Shown here: piece by piece, positions 37,288-45,281 of the stretch | Layout of the letters: each line of letters opens with the position of its first letter | How positions within the stretch are numbered: the stretch's first letter is position 1 | DNA from: CAZLQF01 sp964561545 | GTDB lineage: Bacteria; Bacteroidota; Bacteroidia; CAILMK01; CAYYUA01 | Length of the DNA: 64,000 nt | Reading direction: 5' to 3' | Assembly: GCA_964561545.1 (NCBI GenBank) | Contig: CAZLQF010000008.1 | Coordinates: 24,921-88,920 of the forward strand | The notes under the pieces: generated by a model | Seen by the model: the letters and a program-made list of their open reading frames with translations, nothing else | What the model was told of the DNA's origin: nothing | Databases searched by the model: none | Translations under genes and position numbers: made by a program

Positions 37288-37884
37288 TTAACGCTTAATG
37301 GCAGCTATGTTTTGTTGAATGTAGGGCAGGATTTCCTCGGGGGTTAAATAAAACTGGTTATGGTATTTAATTAGATTACTTTTTTGTTCTTGCTTCCTGA
37401 TCTCGCAGGACCAGGCATACAATTCCCACCCCAACCCGTGCTGGATTGTTCTTAGGTCAGTACTTCTCTCCAATCGCTTACGAAAATTGGAAAACGGGTA
37501 CTTGATGCCCATGGTTAGGAGCTGATTTTGGGTAGCATTTTCATAATCAACTATATGGGCGAGCTCATGACCTATGATGCCTACTTGGGCATTGAAGCTG
37601 TAATTTTTAAAAAGTATGGAGGCTAATCCCGGTAAAGAACGAGTACTGATAGTAATTTTATACGTTCTTGGTTTTTGGAGCGTTAACAAACTTGGGATGG
37701 TTGGCTTGCAGGATAGGGGAAGCAATGAAGTTGCTTCTTTAAAAACAATAGGAACTGTTCTTAGCTCCGGGTAATGAACAAGTGCTTTTAAAATAGCACG
37801 TTCGTGTTTTTGCGGAATGGATTTATTCAACCCAAATTCTTCCTCAAGTGCCTCGGTTTTGATTGGCATTTGCTCCTTGTCCAT
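37288..37884 (-). CDS. Hypothetical HExxH zinc metallopeptidase-like protein
   Basis: 198 residues. The only clear motif is GIIGHELAHIVDYE with zinc ligands His106 and His110, catalytic Glu107, and Asp113/Glu115 close by. The rest matches no family I can name. No signal peptide is present, so it is likely cytoplasmic. It converges with the patatin gene and diverges from the second hsp20. Peptidase activity is an inference from the motif. Confidence 0.7.
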   Translation of the reverse strand: MDKEQMPIKTEALEEEFGLNKSIPQKHERAILKALVHYPELRTVPIVFKEATSLLPLSCKPTIPSLLTLQKPRTYKITISTRSLPGLASILFKNYSFNAQVGIIGHELAHIVDYENATQNQLLTMGIKYPFSNFRKRLERSTDLRTIQHGLGWELYAWSCEIRKQEQKSNLIKYHNQFYLTPEEILPYIQQNIAAIKR

Positions 37885-38105
37885 CCTTTTTTAGAATTTT
37901 TTGCCCTTTCAGGTTACATTGATTACCCACTATAATCATTAGTAATAACCGTTCTAACCTCTATAGTTAAAAAGGTTCTTAAAAAATTTGAGTTTCAGAT
38001 TCTAAAAATCCCTAACCAAGGTGGTTCAATGCTGATAAAAATCATTTTTTGGCTTCTAAGCCTTATTTAATTTTGGCGTAAGGATGTAAAAATAATAAAT
38101 GCCTT

Positions 38106-38456
38106 ATGGACCTCTTGAAAAATCAACCCCAAAATTTAGATCATTACCAAAATTCGAATCATAACTTAGAACCTTCTATCAATGCTTATGACAATGGCTC
38201 TTGTTTTATCGTGGAGATCCTGGCGCCAGGCATGAACCCAGAAGATTTTGATGTTTCTGTAAAAGATGGGGTATTGTCCATCAATGCTTCCCATAAGGAT
38301 CAAGATGCCATTGAAAAGCAGTACTTAAAAGAAGAATTTCCTCACCAATTGGTAAAAATCAGCCGCTACTACCCTTTGCCCCAAGCCGTTGATAAGCATG
38401 AATTTAAAAGGTTCTATGATCGGGGCATTTTAAAAATCATTTTTAATAAACAATAA
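38106..38456 (+). CDS. Hsp20-like small heat-shock protein, divergent
   Basis: 116 residues with a shortened alpha-crystallin domain: VEILAPGMNPEDFDVSVKDG, then ISRYYPLPQAV and the closing YDRGILKIIF. It lacks the C-terminal I-x-I/V anchor beyond the domain and has a very short N-terminal arm, so oligomerisation may differ from the Hsp20 at 34108-34533. It is followed 75 nt later by the SDR gene on the same strand. Confidence 0.83.
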   Translation: MDLLKNQPQNLDHYQNSNHNLEPSINAYDNGSCFIVEILAPGMNPEDFDVSVKDGVLSINASHKDQDAIEKQYLKEEFPHQLVKISRYYPLPQAVDKHEFKRFYDRGILKIIFNKQ

Positions 38457-38531
38457 CTTCCTCAAGAACTGCAGGTTTAACAAGGCATTAAAGAGAACCA
38501 TTACTACCAATATAAAATAAACAATACAATA

Positions 38532-39293
38532 ATGGAGCAATTATTTAAATATAAAACCGCTGTTGTAACAGGAGCATCTTCAGGCATAGGAAGGTCCACA
38601 GCCATTGCATTTGCAAGAGAAGGAGCAAAAGTGGCAGCAATTGATATAGACGAACAAGGAGGAGCTTTGACCACTAAGGCGATTGAAGATGAAGGACTGG
38701 AGGCTGCCTTTTATAAGTGTGATACCAGCGACCCGGATGAAGTGAGGCGTGTTTTTGGTGATATCAGGGAAAAATATGGCCAGGTACACGCAGCTTTTAA
38801 CAATGCAGGAATTGAAGGAGTAAAAGCCCCTACTGCCCAGAGCGATAATGACAACTTTGAGAAGCTTTTGAACGTCAACCTGCAAGGCATTTATTATTGC
38901 TTAAAACAAGAGTTGAGCATTATGGAAGCAGCGAAACATGGAGCGATTGTTAATTGTTCTTCTGTGGCCGGTTTAGTAGGATTCCCCAATTTACCCCATT
39001 ACACTGCTACTAAACATGGTGTTATCGGGCTGACCAAAAATGCGGCCATTGAATATGCCAAGTTGAACATCAGGGTAAATGCCGTTTGCCCTGGCCCCAT
39101 TGAAACTCCTATGATCAACAGGATCATTGAAGATAATGAAGCATTTAAACAGTCAGTTCTGGCTTCTATACCGATGGGCCGTTTTGGCAAACCAGCAGAA
39201 GTGGCGGAAGCAGTTATTTGGCTCTGTTCCCACAAAGCTTCTTTAATAACTGGGCAGGCCATTTCAGCAGATGGCGGTTATGTAGCTCAATAA
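38532..39293 (+). CDS. Short-chain dehydrogenase/reductase
   Basis: 253 residues of the classical SDR family. Cofactor motif TGASSGIG (13-20), NNAG (90-93), catalytic Ser143/144, Tyr157 and Lys161 (YTATK), and PGPIETPM after the catalytic helix. Asp38 after strand 2 suggests NAD(H) preference. Glucose-1-dehydrogenase-like or 3-oxoacyl reductase-like activity is possible; the substrate cannot be read. It follows the short hsp20 on the same strand. Confidence 0.9.
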   Translation: MEQLFKYKTAVVTGASSGIGRSTAIAFAREGAKVAAIDIDEQGGALTTKAIEDEGLEAAFYKCDTSDPDEVRRVFGDIREKYGQVHAAFNNAGIEGVKAPTAQSDNDNFEKLLNVNLQGIYYCLKQELSIMEAAKHGAIVNCSSVAGLVGFPNLPHYTATKHGVIGLTKNAAIEYAKLNIRVNAVCPGPIETPMINRIIEDNEAFKQSVLASIPMGRFGKPAEVAEAVIWLCSHKASLITGQAISADGGYVAQ

Positions 39294-39446
39294 AAGAGGG
39301 GATTAGCATTCAATTACTTGAATGTAGTTCCATTAGGTTGTTTTAATGGGATACCAACATTTATATTCCAGCTAAACTTTCGATGAGCGAATAAAGCAAG
39401 GTAGAGAAAAAACCTTATTTCCTTGCAAAAAAACACTTCCTATAAT

Positions 39447-39480
39447 AAAGCATCAATCTGTTTTGGATTTATGATGCTTT
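39447..39480 (-). terminator. Hairpin at the end of aroQ
   Basis: AAAGCATCA (39447-39455) pairs with TGATGCTTT (39472-39480), 9 bp, with a 16-base loop. On the minus strand it includes the last aroQ codons and is followed by TTTATTAT, a weak terminator. Confidence 0.35.
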
Positions 39481-39888
39481 CAAACTTTGTATGGCAAGCG
39501 CATAACCCTTTAAGCCGAAGCCAGTGATGGTGCCGCTACAAACCGGTGCAATGCACGAATAATGGCGGAAAGCTTCTCGCTTAAAAACATTGCTGATATG
39601 TACTTCTACTACAGGGCTTGCTTGGGTCGCAATGGCATCCCTTATGGCATAGGAATAATGCGAATAGGCACCCGCATTGAGGACAATGCCGTCTACCCGG
39701 TCCATGCTTTCTTGTAATTGATCGATGATGGCCCCTTCGTGATTGCTCTGAAAGTAGGCTATATGGTCTTCTTTAAATTGATCTCGGAGCTTTTCCAAGT
39801 AAGCTTCAAAGGATTGGTTCCCGTATATAGAGGTTTCCCTTGCTTCTAATAAATTGAGGTTGGGACCATTGATAATGAGAATGTCCAT
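39469..39888 (-). CDS. aroQ: Type II 3-dehydroquinate dehydratase
   Basis: 139 residues, normal for type II dehydroquinase. The start MDILIINGPNLNLL leads to catalytic Tyr22 in SIYG; later segments are NAGAYSHYSYAIRDA and EVHISNVFKREAFR (catalytic His, substrate-binding Arg). It is the third step of the shikimate pathway; the first-step enzyme is also in the window (60851-61897). A longer open frame exists upstream, but those codons lie inside a terminator hairpin and are not family-like, so the ATG at 39888 is preferred. Confidence 0.93.
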   Translation of the reverse strand: MDILIINGPNLNLLEARETSIYGNQSFEAYLEKLRDQFKEDHIAYFQSNHEGAIIDQLQESMDRVDGIVLNAGAYSHYSYAIRDAIATQASPVVEVHISNVFKREAFRHYSCIAPVCSGTITGFGLKGYALAIQSLKAS

Positions 39889-39925
39889 AAAAAAGCTCCA
39901 GGCAATGCGGAAAAGGCCTTGGAGC
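39889..39925 (-). terminator. Intrinsic terminator ending at the aroQ start codon
   Basis: On the minus strand GCTCCAAGGC pairs with GCCTGGAGC (9 bp, one bulge, loop of 12) and is followed by six T that run directly into the aroQ ATG. It follows the CDGSH gene stop by about 30 nt. Confidence 0.8.
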
Positions 39926-39956
39926 AATTATTTTTGAATATTTGAAAACTGAAAGG

Positions 39957-40193
39957 TTACAAAGTGGAGTGGGTACCGTCACAGTAAGGTTTGTTGCCAC
40001 TGTGTTTACAGCCACACCAAGCTATTTTTTGCTTTTCTTCAATTGTTACCACTTCGGGTGAAAATCCGGTTCCTTTGTGGGAACCATCGCAGAATGGCTG
40101 GTTATTGGATTGTCCACATTTGCACCAGGCGTATTTGCCAGGCTCCATTTCCTGAACAAAAGGTTGTTTTTGTACGATTTTGGGTTCTTCCAT
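39957..40193 (-). CDS. CDGSH iron-sulfur protein, two motifs
   Basis: 78 residues with two CDGSH-type 2Fe-2S motifs: CKCGQSNNQPFCDGSH and CGCKHSGNKPYCDGTH, each giving three Cys and one His. Small bacterial tandem-CDGSH proteins of the mitoNEET/Miner2 family bind redox-active, pH-sensitive clusters; partners are unknown. There is no membrane segment. The gene is separated from aroQ by a terminator, so it is a single-gene unit. Confidence 0.9.
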   Translation of the reverse strand: MEEPKIVQKQPFVQEMEPGKYAWCKCGQSNNQPFCDGSHKGTGFSPEVVTIEEKQKIAWCGCKHSGNKPYCDGTHSTL

Positions 40194-40296
40194 AATATAA
40201 TTTTTTTGGTTTTATCGGCCAAATCAACGCAATCCTAAAACAAAATGTTTGGTTTTGAGTAATAAATTTTAATACGATTGGTCATGCCGGAATGAT

Positions 40297-40737
40297 TCAT
40301 TCAATTCTTCTACCTCCATAACTTTTGACAAGTTGTTCATTGTAAGAGTCTGCATAATTGCCACATCTGCCGATCATAAAGATCACTTCGCTCATGTCCA
40401 AACCCTCAACTTCTCGTATGCCCTTAAGGTATATGCCATCTTCATGAAGGGTAAAAGCAACCCCAAAAATGCTGTAATTGTGCTTGAGGAGCTCTTCATA
40501 CATTTGGTGCTTCTTATCATCTTCTTCAGGGAGCGTCATAATAGGACTCATGACCTGGAAGTAGGCGCCTTCTTCTTCTTCAATATACCAGAGATCAATC
40601 CAAATGGAAGCATTGCCGCGCTTAAGGTTCCATTGGCCCTCGGCTTCTCCTCTGGCTTCCCGGGCATCTACACCCAATTCGCTAATCGCGTTCTCGACAA
40701 TTTCGTAATATCCGTTTAAATCCACTTCTTCGCTCAT
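40297..40737 (-). CDS. YbjN-like domain protein
   Basis: 146 residues, acidic. The pattern (N-terminal helix, three-strand sheet with VMSPIMTLPEE, then HNYSIFGVAFTLHEDGIYLKG) resembles YbjN / type III secretion chaperone-like domains. These are small soluble proteins of uncertain role. A near-perfect promoter lies 16 nt upstream. No partner gene is adjacent. Confidence 0.65.
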   Translation of the reverse strand: MSEEVDLNGYYEIVENAISELGVDAREARGEAEGQWNLKRGNASIWIDLWYIEEEEGAYFQVMSPIMTLPEEDDKKHQMYEELLKHNYSIFGVAFTLHEDGIYLKGIREVEGLDMSEVIFMIGRCGNYADSYNEQLVKSYGGRRIE

Positions 40738-40753
40738 ATAGGCTGTTTTAAAG

Positions 40754-40783
40754 CAAATTTAGTAATATAATTGGGTGAGGCAA
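40754..40783 (-). promoter_or_regulatory. Promoter of the YbjN-like gene
   Basis: On the minus strand TTG (40781-40783), a 19-nt spacer and TAAATTTG (40754-40761) match the Bacteroidota consensus, 16 nt before the ATG. Confidence 0.65.
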
Positions 40784-40991
40784 TTATTGATGAGGATTTG
40801 CCCGGCTTGGCTTTAAAAAGAGAAAGATAAGCTTGGATTCTCAGGTGTTACCAAGGTAATGTCTACCTATAGAGCGCTGGATAACATCAGTTTGGTCATA
40901 ATCTTGAGCCTTGATAATTACTTCAAGCTTTGGCTGGATTACTGAATTTTGCGATAGTTAAGGGAAAGTTGTCTTATGCTGATAAATTTAA

Positions 40992-41471
40992 CTAATAAAG
41001 GATCTTATCTTCTTTGTTTTCCCATTCTTTGAAAACTTCAATGGCTTGATCTCTTAACAATTGCTCAAAACTGACTGAACGTTCCTGCCAGTTTTTGGCC
41101 AACTCCTCGTAAATGTTATGATCATCAAATTGAATGGCTGCAGCGTCTCCTTTGGTGGCTGCAAAATAAACCTTACTGATCCTTGCCCAGTAAATAGCGC
41201 CCAAGCACATTGGACAGGGTTCGCAAGAAGCAAATAAAGTATATCCGCTTAAATCAAAATGCTCAAGTTGGTTCCCAGCCTTTCGAATGGCCATTATTTC
41301 AGCGTGGGCGGTTGGATCATTGGTAGAGGTTACCAAATTCGTGCCTTTTGAGATAATGGTATCTTCATTGGCTACCATAGCCCCAAACGGCCCGCCTTGA
41401 TTGGCTTTTATGTTCTCTTTAGCCAGTTCTATGGTAAGCTGCATGTATTTTTCTTTAAGGGATTGTTCCAT
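40992..41471 (-). CDS. Nucleoside/guanine deaminase-like enzyme (CMP/dCMP deaminase fold)
   Basis: 159 residues from ATG 41471. Zinc site: HAE (His56, Glu58) and PCPMC (Cys86, Cys89). The closing WQERSVSFEQLLRDQA region and overall length resemble Bacillus-type guanine deaminase more than tRNA adenosine deaminase TadA. It would convert guanine to xanthine in purine salvage; TadA remains the alternative. An upstream in-frame TTG is possible but the ATG fits the family. No neighbours suggest a pathway. Confidence 0.83.
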   Translation of the reverse strand: MEQSLKEKYMQLTIELAKENIKANQGGPFGAMVANEDTIISKGTNLVTSTNDPTAHAEIMAIRKAGNQLEHFDLSGYTLFASCEPCPMCLGAIYWARISKVYFAATKGDAAAIQFDDHNIYEELAKNWQERSVSFEQLLRDQAIEVFKEWENKEDKILY

Positions 41472-41684
41472 TTTCAGCAATTTTGATAATAAATAACATT
41501 TTTTTGAAAGACGAATTTAAGGCAAGGTTATGATAAACAAAGCTTAAATTTGAAAGGATATACGCCCTCCTAATTTAAGGGCTTTAGCATTTGATAAATA
41601 TGAGGAATTTTGATAAATGCCAAGCCCAGTATTTTTGGTAGTTAGCTGGTCGGGGCATCTTGAATATTATTTCAATGAAAAGGA

Positions 41685-42299
41685 TTATTCCCGATATTGC
41701 CTGGGTGGCATGGTACCAAATATAACATCCCAAAGTGGTGAAGATACGCCATAAGCCCTGTCAGGACATTTGTAGTGATGTAGGTTATGATGCTTCCAAA
41801 GGTAATTGAAATTTTTGGGAGGTTTAATTGCATGAATGGCGTAATGCGTCATGGCATAACACAAATACCCAATCACGAAACCTGGGAAGAAGGCATAAAC
41901 CAAATTACCCAACAAAACATAGTAAATGCTGTAGAATACTAATACAAATATTAAACTGGGTGCCAGTGGCATAACAAGTCGCTCCTTATCTTTAGGATAT
42001 TCATGGTGAATGCCATGGATAAGATAGTGGAATTTCTGAACCGTTGGATTGTCATTAACGAAATGAAAAATAAAGCGATGCAGCATATACTCAATGAGCG
42101 TCCAAAAAAGAAAACCTGATAAAAATATCCCGAGGGCTGTTATAGCTAGGGTGTTGAAGTGGGTTATGTAGTACCACAGGGAAAAGAGGCTTGCTGGAAC
42201 ATAAATACTCAAGATAATGGCTGGATGGGTCTTGGTTAAAGATTCCAAGTATTTGTTCTGGAACAGTCTGCCTTGACCTCGAGCATTAACGTTTTGCAT
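41685..42299 (-). CDS. Fatty-acid hydroxylase / sterol desaturase family protein
   Basis: 204 residues, four or so membrane helices with the di-iron histidine clusters of the family: HRFIFH, HGIHH, HYAIH and HHNLHH. Closest in layout to fatty-acid 2-hydroxylases (FA2H type), which hydroxylate acyl chains of sphingolipid-like lipids. Bacteroidota make sphingolipids and sulfonolipids with hydroxylated acyl chains, so a role there is reasonable but inferred. It is divergent from the E1 fusion gene. Confidence 0.85.
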   Translation of the reverse strand: MQNVNARGQGRLFQNKYLESLTKTHPAIILSIYVPASLFSLWYYITHFNTLAITALGIFLSGFLFWTLIEYMLHRFIFHFVNDNPTVQKFHYLIHGIHHEYPKDKERLVMPLAPSLIFVLVFYSIYYVLLGNLVYAFFPGFVIGYLCYAMTHYAIHAIKPPKNFNYLWKHHNLHHYKCPDRAYGVSSPLWDVIFGTMPPRQYRE

Positions 42300-42317
42300 A
42301 GGTTTCCATTTTTTTTA

Positions 42318-42325
42318 CAAAGTTA
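42318..42325 (-). promoter_or_regulatory. Probable -7 box for the fatty-acid hydroxylase gene
   Basis: The minus strand reads TAACTTTG (TAnnTTTG) 18 nt before the ATG; no good -33 element at the standard distance. Confidence 0.4.
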
Positions 42326-42455
42326 GGCATTCATTTCAAAAGTTGTTCTTTACGGCAGTTAGGAATTTTAAAAATTAATTTTAATGTAATATTCCAACCA
42401 ATCACCTAATGTCTTTAAAAACTAAAATTGTTTCATATTTGCATTTATACTATGG

Positions 42456-42483
42456 TTTGCTTAAATTAAAACCCCTATTTTTG
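42456..42483 (+). promoter_or_regulatory. Probable promoter of the E1 fusion gene
   Basis: TTTG (42456-42459), 16-nt spacer, TATTTTTG (42476-42483), 30 nt before the ATG. The spacer is slightly shorter than usual. Confidence 0.45.
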
Positions 42484-42513
42484 TAAGCGCCTTTTAGAAA
42501 AATGCTTTGAATA

Positions 42514-44943
42514 ATGGAAGATATCAAGGAAAATAGTCAAGTTGATACAGGATCACTAACATTTGAAGATTTCAAAAACCAGGTAATAAAAGATTACAGG
42601 CTTGCTAACGCAAGCAGGGAGGCAAGCTATATAGCCCGTAAAGAGGTGTTAACAGGCAAAGCCAAATTCGGTATAACCGGGGATGGTAAAGAAATAGCTC
42701 AAATTGCACTTGCCAAATATTTTGATAAGGGAGATTTCCGATCGGGTTATTACCGCGATCAGACCTTCATGATGGCCATTGGGGAGCTTACTTTAGAACA
42801 GTTTTTTGCCCAGCTTTATGCTGATCCCAATTTAGAGCATGAACCGATGACCGGCGGTCGCCAAATGAACAGCCACTTTGCCACCAGGAGTTTGGATGAA
42901 AAAGGGCAATGGAAGGACTTGACAGACAAGAAGAATTCATCTGTTGATGCATCTCCCACAGGAAGTCAAATGCCAAGGCTTGTAGGGCTTGCTTATGCTT
43001 CCAGGCTTTACCGTGAGATTGAAGCACTCCATGAATATACCCAATTTTCCAATAAAGGAAAAGAAGTTGCTTTTGGCATGATCGGCAACGCCAGTGCAGC
43101 GGAAGGCATGTTTTGGGAAGCTTTGAATGCTTGCGGCCTGCTTAATGCCCCGGTTTCTATTTCTATTTGGGATGATGAATACGGGATTTCAGTGGCCAAC
43201 GACTATCAGCTCACTAAAAGCAACATTTCAAGCTTGCTCAAAGGTTTCGAGTATGACCCCGAAGTAGGACAAGGTTATTACATCTATACGCCAAAAGGTT
43301 GGGATTACCCCGGCTTGATCAAAGCTTATGAAGAAGGCATCCGCCTCACAAGGGAATACCACATTCCGACAATTTTTCACATCCAGGAAATGACGCAGCC
43401 TCAGGGGCACTCTACCTCAGGTTCTCATGAACGCTATAAATCAAAAGAAAGGCTGCAATGGGAGCAGGAATGGGATTGCATCAACCAAATGAGGAATTGG
43501 ATGTTGGAAAATGATGTTGCTACCGAAGAAGAAATTGATCAAATAGAGACAGAAGCAAAAGAGGAAGCCAAAGAAGCTAAGAACGAGGCTTATAAGGCAT
43601 TTATCAATCCCATCAAACAAGAGATCAAAGAAGGCAGCGAAATGATCGGAAAGCTGGCTGAAAAGAGCCAGCACAAAGAAAGGCTTCAGCAAATACAGAA
43701 TGACCTTAAGAAGACCATGGATGTTTTTCGCAGGACGATTGTTAAGGCCATCCATGATGCCCTTCGAGTAACCATTGATGAAAACATCCCTGAGCGTAAA
43801 GCATTAGTTGACTGGCAAAAACAGATTGTAGAAGTTAATAGCGATCGCTACAATACTTATCTACACAGTCACTCGGATTATGCTGCTACTAATATTGAAG
43901 CCGTAGAACCTGAATATGATGCTGATGCCGAGGAAATTAATGGCTATCAAATCCTGAATAACTTTTTTGATGAAGCATTGAAAAGAGATCCAAAGATTTT
44001 TGCTTTTGGAGAAGACCTTGGCAAGATTGGTGGTGTTAATCAGGGCATGGCTGGTTTGCAGGAAAAATATGGGGAGTTAAGGGTGGCCGATACCGGCATC
44101 AGAGAAACTACCATCATTGGCCAGGGGATCGGCACAGCGATGCGGGGTTTGCGCCCAATAGCTGAGATCCAGTACCTTGATTACGTTTTGTATGCGCTTC
44201 AGACCATGAGTGATGACCTTGCTACCGTTCAATACAGGAGCAGGGGTGGCCAAAAAGCGCCTTTAATCATTCGTACGCGTGGACACCGATTTGAGGGAAT
44301 TTGGCACTCTGGCTCCCATATGGGTGCCATCATTAATGCCTGCAGAGGAATGATCATTGGCGTACCAAGAAATATGTTGCAAGCAGCCGGATTGTACAAC
44401 ACCTTACTAAAGTCAGATGAACCGGGTTTAATCATCGAACGTTTGAATGCTTACCGCTCTAAAGAAAAACATCCTTCTAATCTTGGTGATGTAACGGTTC
44501 CAGTTGGTGTACCAGAAGTGTTAACTGAGGGTACTGATGTTACCATTGTTACTTACGGCGCTTGCGTTGGAGTTGCAGAAGAAACAGTAACCAAGCTTGA
44601 TGAAGTGGGCATTTCTACTGAGTTGATAGACGTTCAAACGCTTTTGCCTTTTGATCTTCATCATTCTATTATCGAATCCTTGAAAAAGACCAACCGGGTT
44701 GTATTCCTGGATGAAGATGCGCCTGGTGGTGCCAATGGATTTATGATGAAAAAAGTACTTGAAGAGCAAGGCGGATATTGGCACCTGGATTCTGAACCGC
44801 GTACGGTGACCTCTCATGCCCATCGACCTGCTTATGCATCGGATGGGGATTACTTTTCCAAACCTCAGGCTGAGGACGTGTTTGATACTATTTACGGCCT
44901 TATGCATGAAGCTGATCCCAATCAATATCCTGACTTTTATTAG
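42514..44943 (+). CDS. 2-oxoacid dehydrogenase E1, fused alpha and beta subunits
   Basis: 809 residues: an alpha-type TPP domain (about 20-430) and a beta-type transketolase domain (about 475-800, with FGEDLG and DTGIRE). In the alpha part the usual GDG...NN TPP/Mg motif reads GNA (191-193) and DD (220-221, in WDDEYGIS). The QGHSTSGSHERY loop is present. The beta part ends with the C-terminal transketolase fold. Such fusions in Bacteroidota oxidise branched-chain or related 2-oxoacids with separate E2/E3, which are not here. Precise substrate unknown. Confidence 0.88.
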   Translation: MEDIKENSQVDTGSLTFEDFKNQVIKDYRLANASREASYIARKEVLTGKAKFGITGDGKEIAQIALAKYFDKGDFRSGYYRDQTFMMAIGELTLEQFFAQLYADPNLEHEPMTGGRQMNSHFATRSLDEKGQWKDLTDKKNSSVDASPTGSQMPRLVGLAYASRLYREIEALHEYTQFSNKGKEVAFGMIGNASAAEGMFWEALNACGLLNAPVSISIWDDEYGISVANDYQLTKSNISSLLKGFEYDPEVGQGYYIYTPKGWDYPGLIKAYEEGIRLTREYHIPTIFHIQEMTQPQGHSTSGSHERYKSKERLQWEQEWDCINQMRNWMLENDVATEEEIDQIETEAKEEAKEAKNEAYKAFINPIKQEIKEGSEMIGKLAEKSQHKERLQQIQNDLKKTMDVFRRTIVKAIHDALRVTIDENIPERKALVDWQKQIVEVNSDRYNTYLHSHSDYAATNIEAVEPEYDADAEEINGYQILNNFFDEALKRDPKIFAFGEDLGKIGGVNQGMAGLQEKYGELRVADTGIRETTIIGQGIGTAMRGLRPIAEIQYLDYVLYALQTMSDDLATVQYRSRGGQKAPLIIRTRGHRFEGIWHSGSHMGAIINACRGMIIGVPRNMLQAAGLYNTLLKSDEPGLIIERLNAYRSKEKHPSNLGDVTVPVGVPEVLTEGTDVTIVTYGACVGVAEETVTKLDEVGISTELIDVQTLLPFDLHHSIIESLKKTNRVVFLDEDAPGGANGFMMKKVLEEQGGYWHLDSEPRTVTSHAHRPAYASDGDYFSKPQAEDVFDTIYGLMHEADPNQYPDFY

Positions 44944-44972
44944 GCTTAATGCATAGAGATAAATTACCAAGT

Positions 44973-44998
44973 AATCCGACTAGTTGGCGGATTTCTTT
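44973..44998 (+). terminator. Terminator after the E1 fusion gene
   Basis: AATCCG (44973-44978) pairs with CGGATT (44988-44993), 9-base loop, followed by TCTTT. It lies 30 nt after the stop; the stem is short. Confidence 0.5.
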
Positions 44999-45281
44999 AA
45001 AAAGGACAACTAAGGTTTTGGGAATGAATACGTTTTTGTTGTCCAAAATTATTTTGCATGGGGTATATACCCTATGTATATTACAGCTTGATTTTTATGC
45101 TTAGCGCTCAAAATTGAGCTTATGATAACAAATGGTTTTACTCTGTAATTATGTTAATTGTGTTTTTAGCAGGGAATTTGCTTTCAAGAGCTCAAGTAAG
45201 CATAATTTAAACCTGTTCAAATTTGAATGGTTTAATTATGAGGCCTTAAAACCAAAATTTTAATTATAAAAATTATCACTA
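44999..45281. other. Intergenic region before the AsnB-like gene
   Basis: AT-rich, no ORF. It holds a perfect 12-bp palindrome GGGTATATACCC (45061-45072), 210 nt before the next start, with imperfect flanks (CATG/TATG). No consensus promoter was found. Confidence 0.5.
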
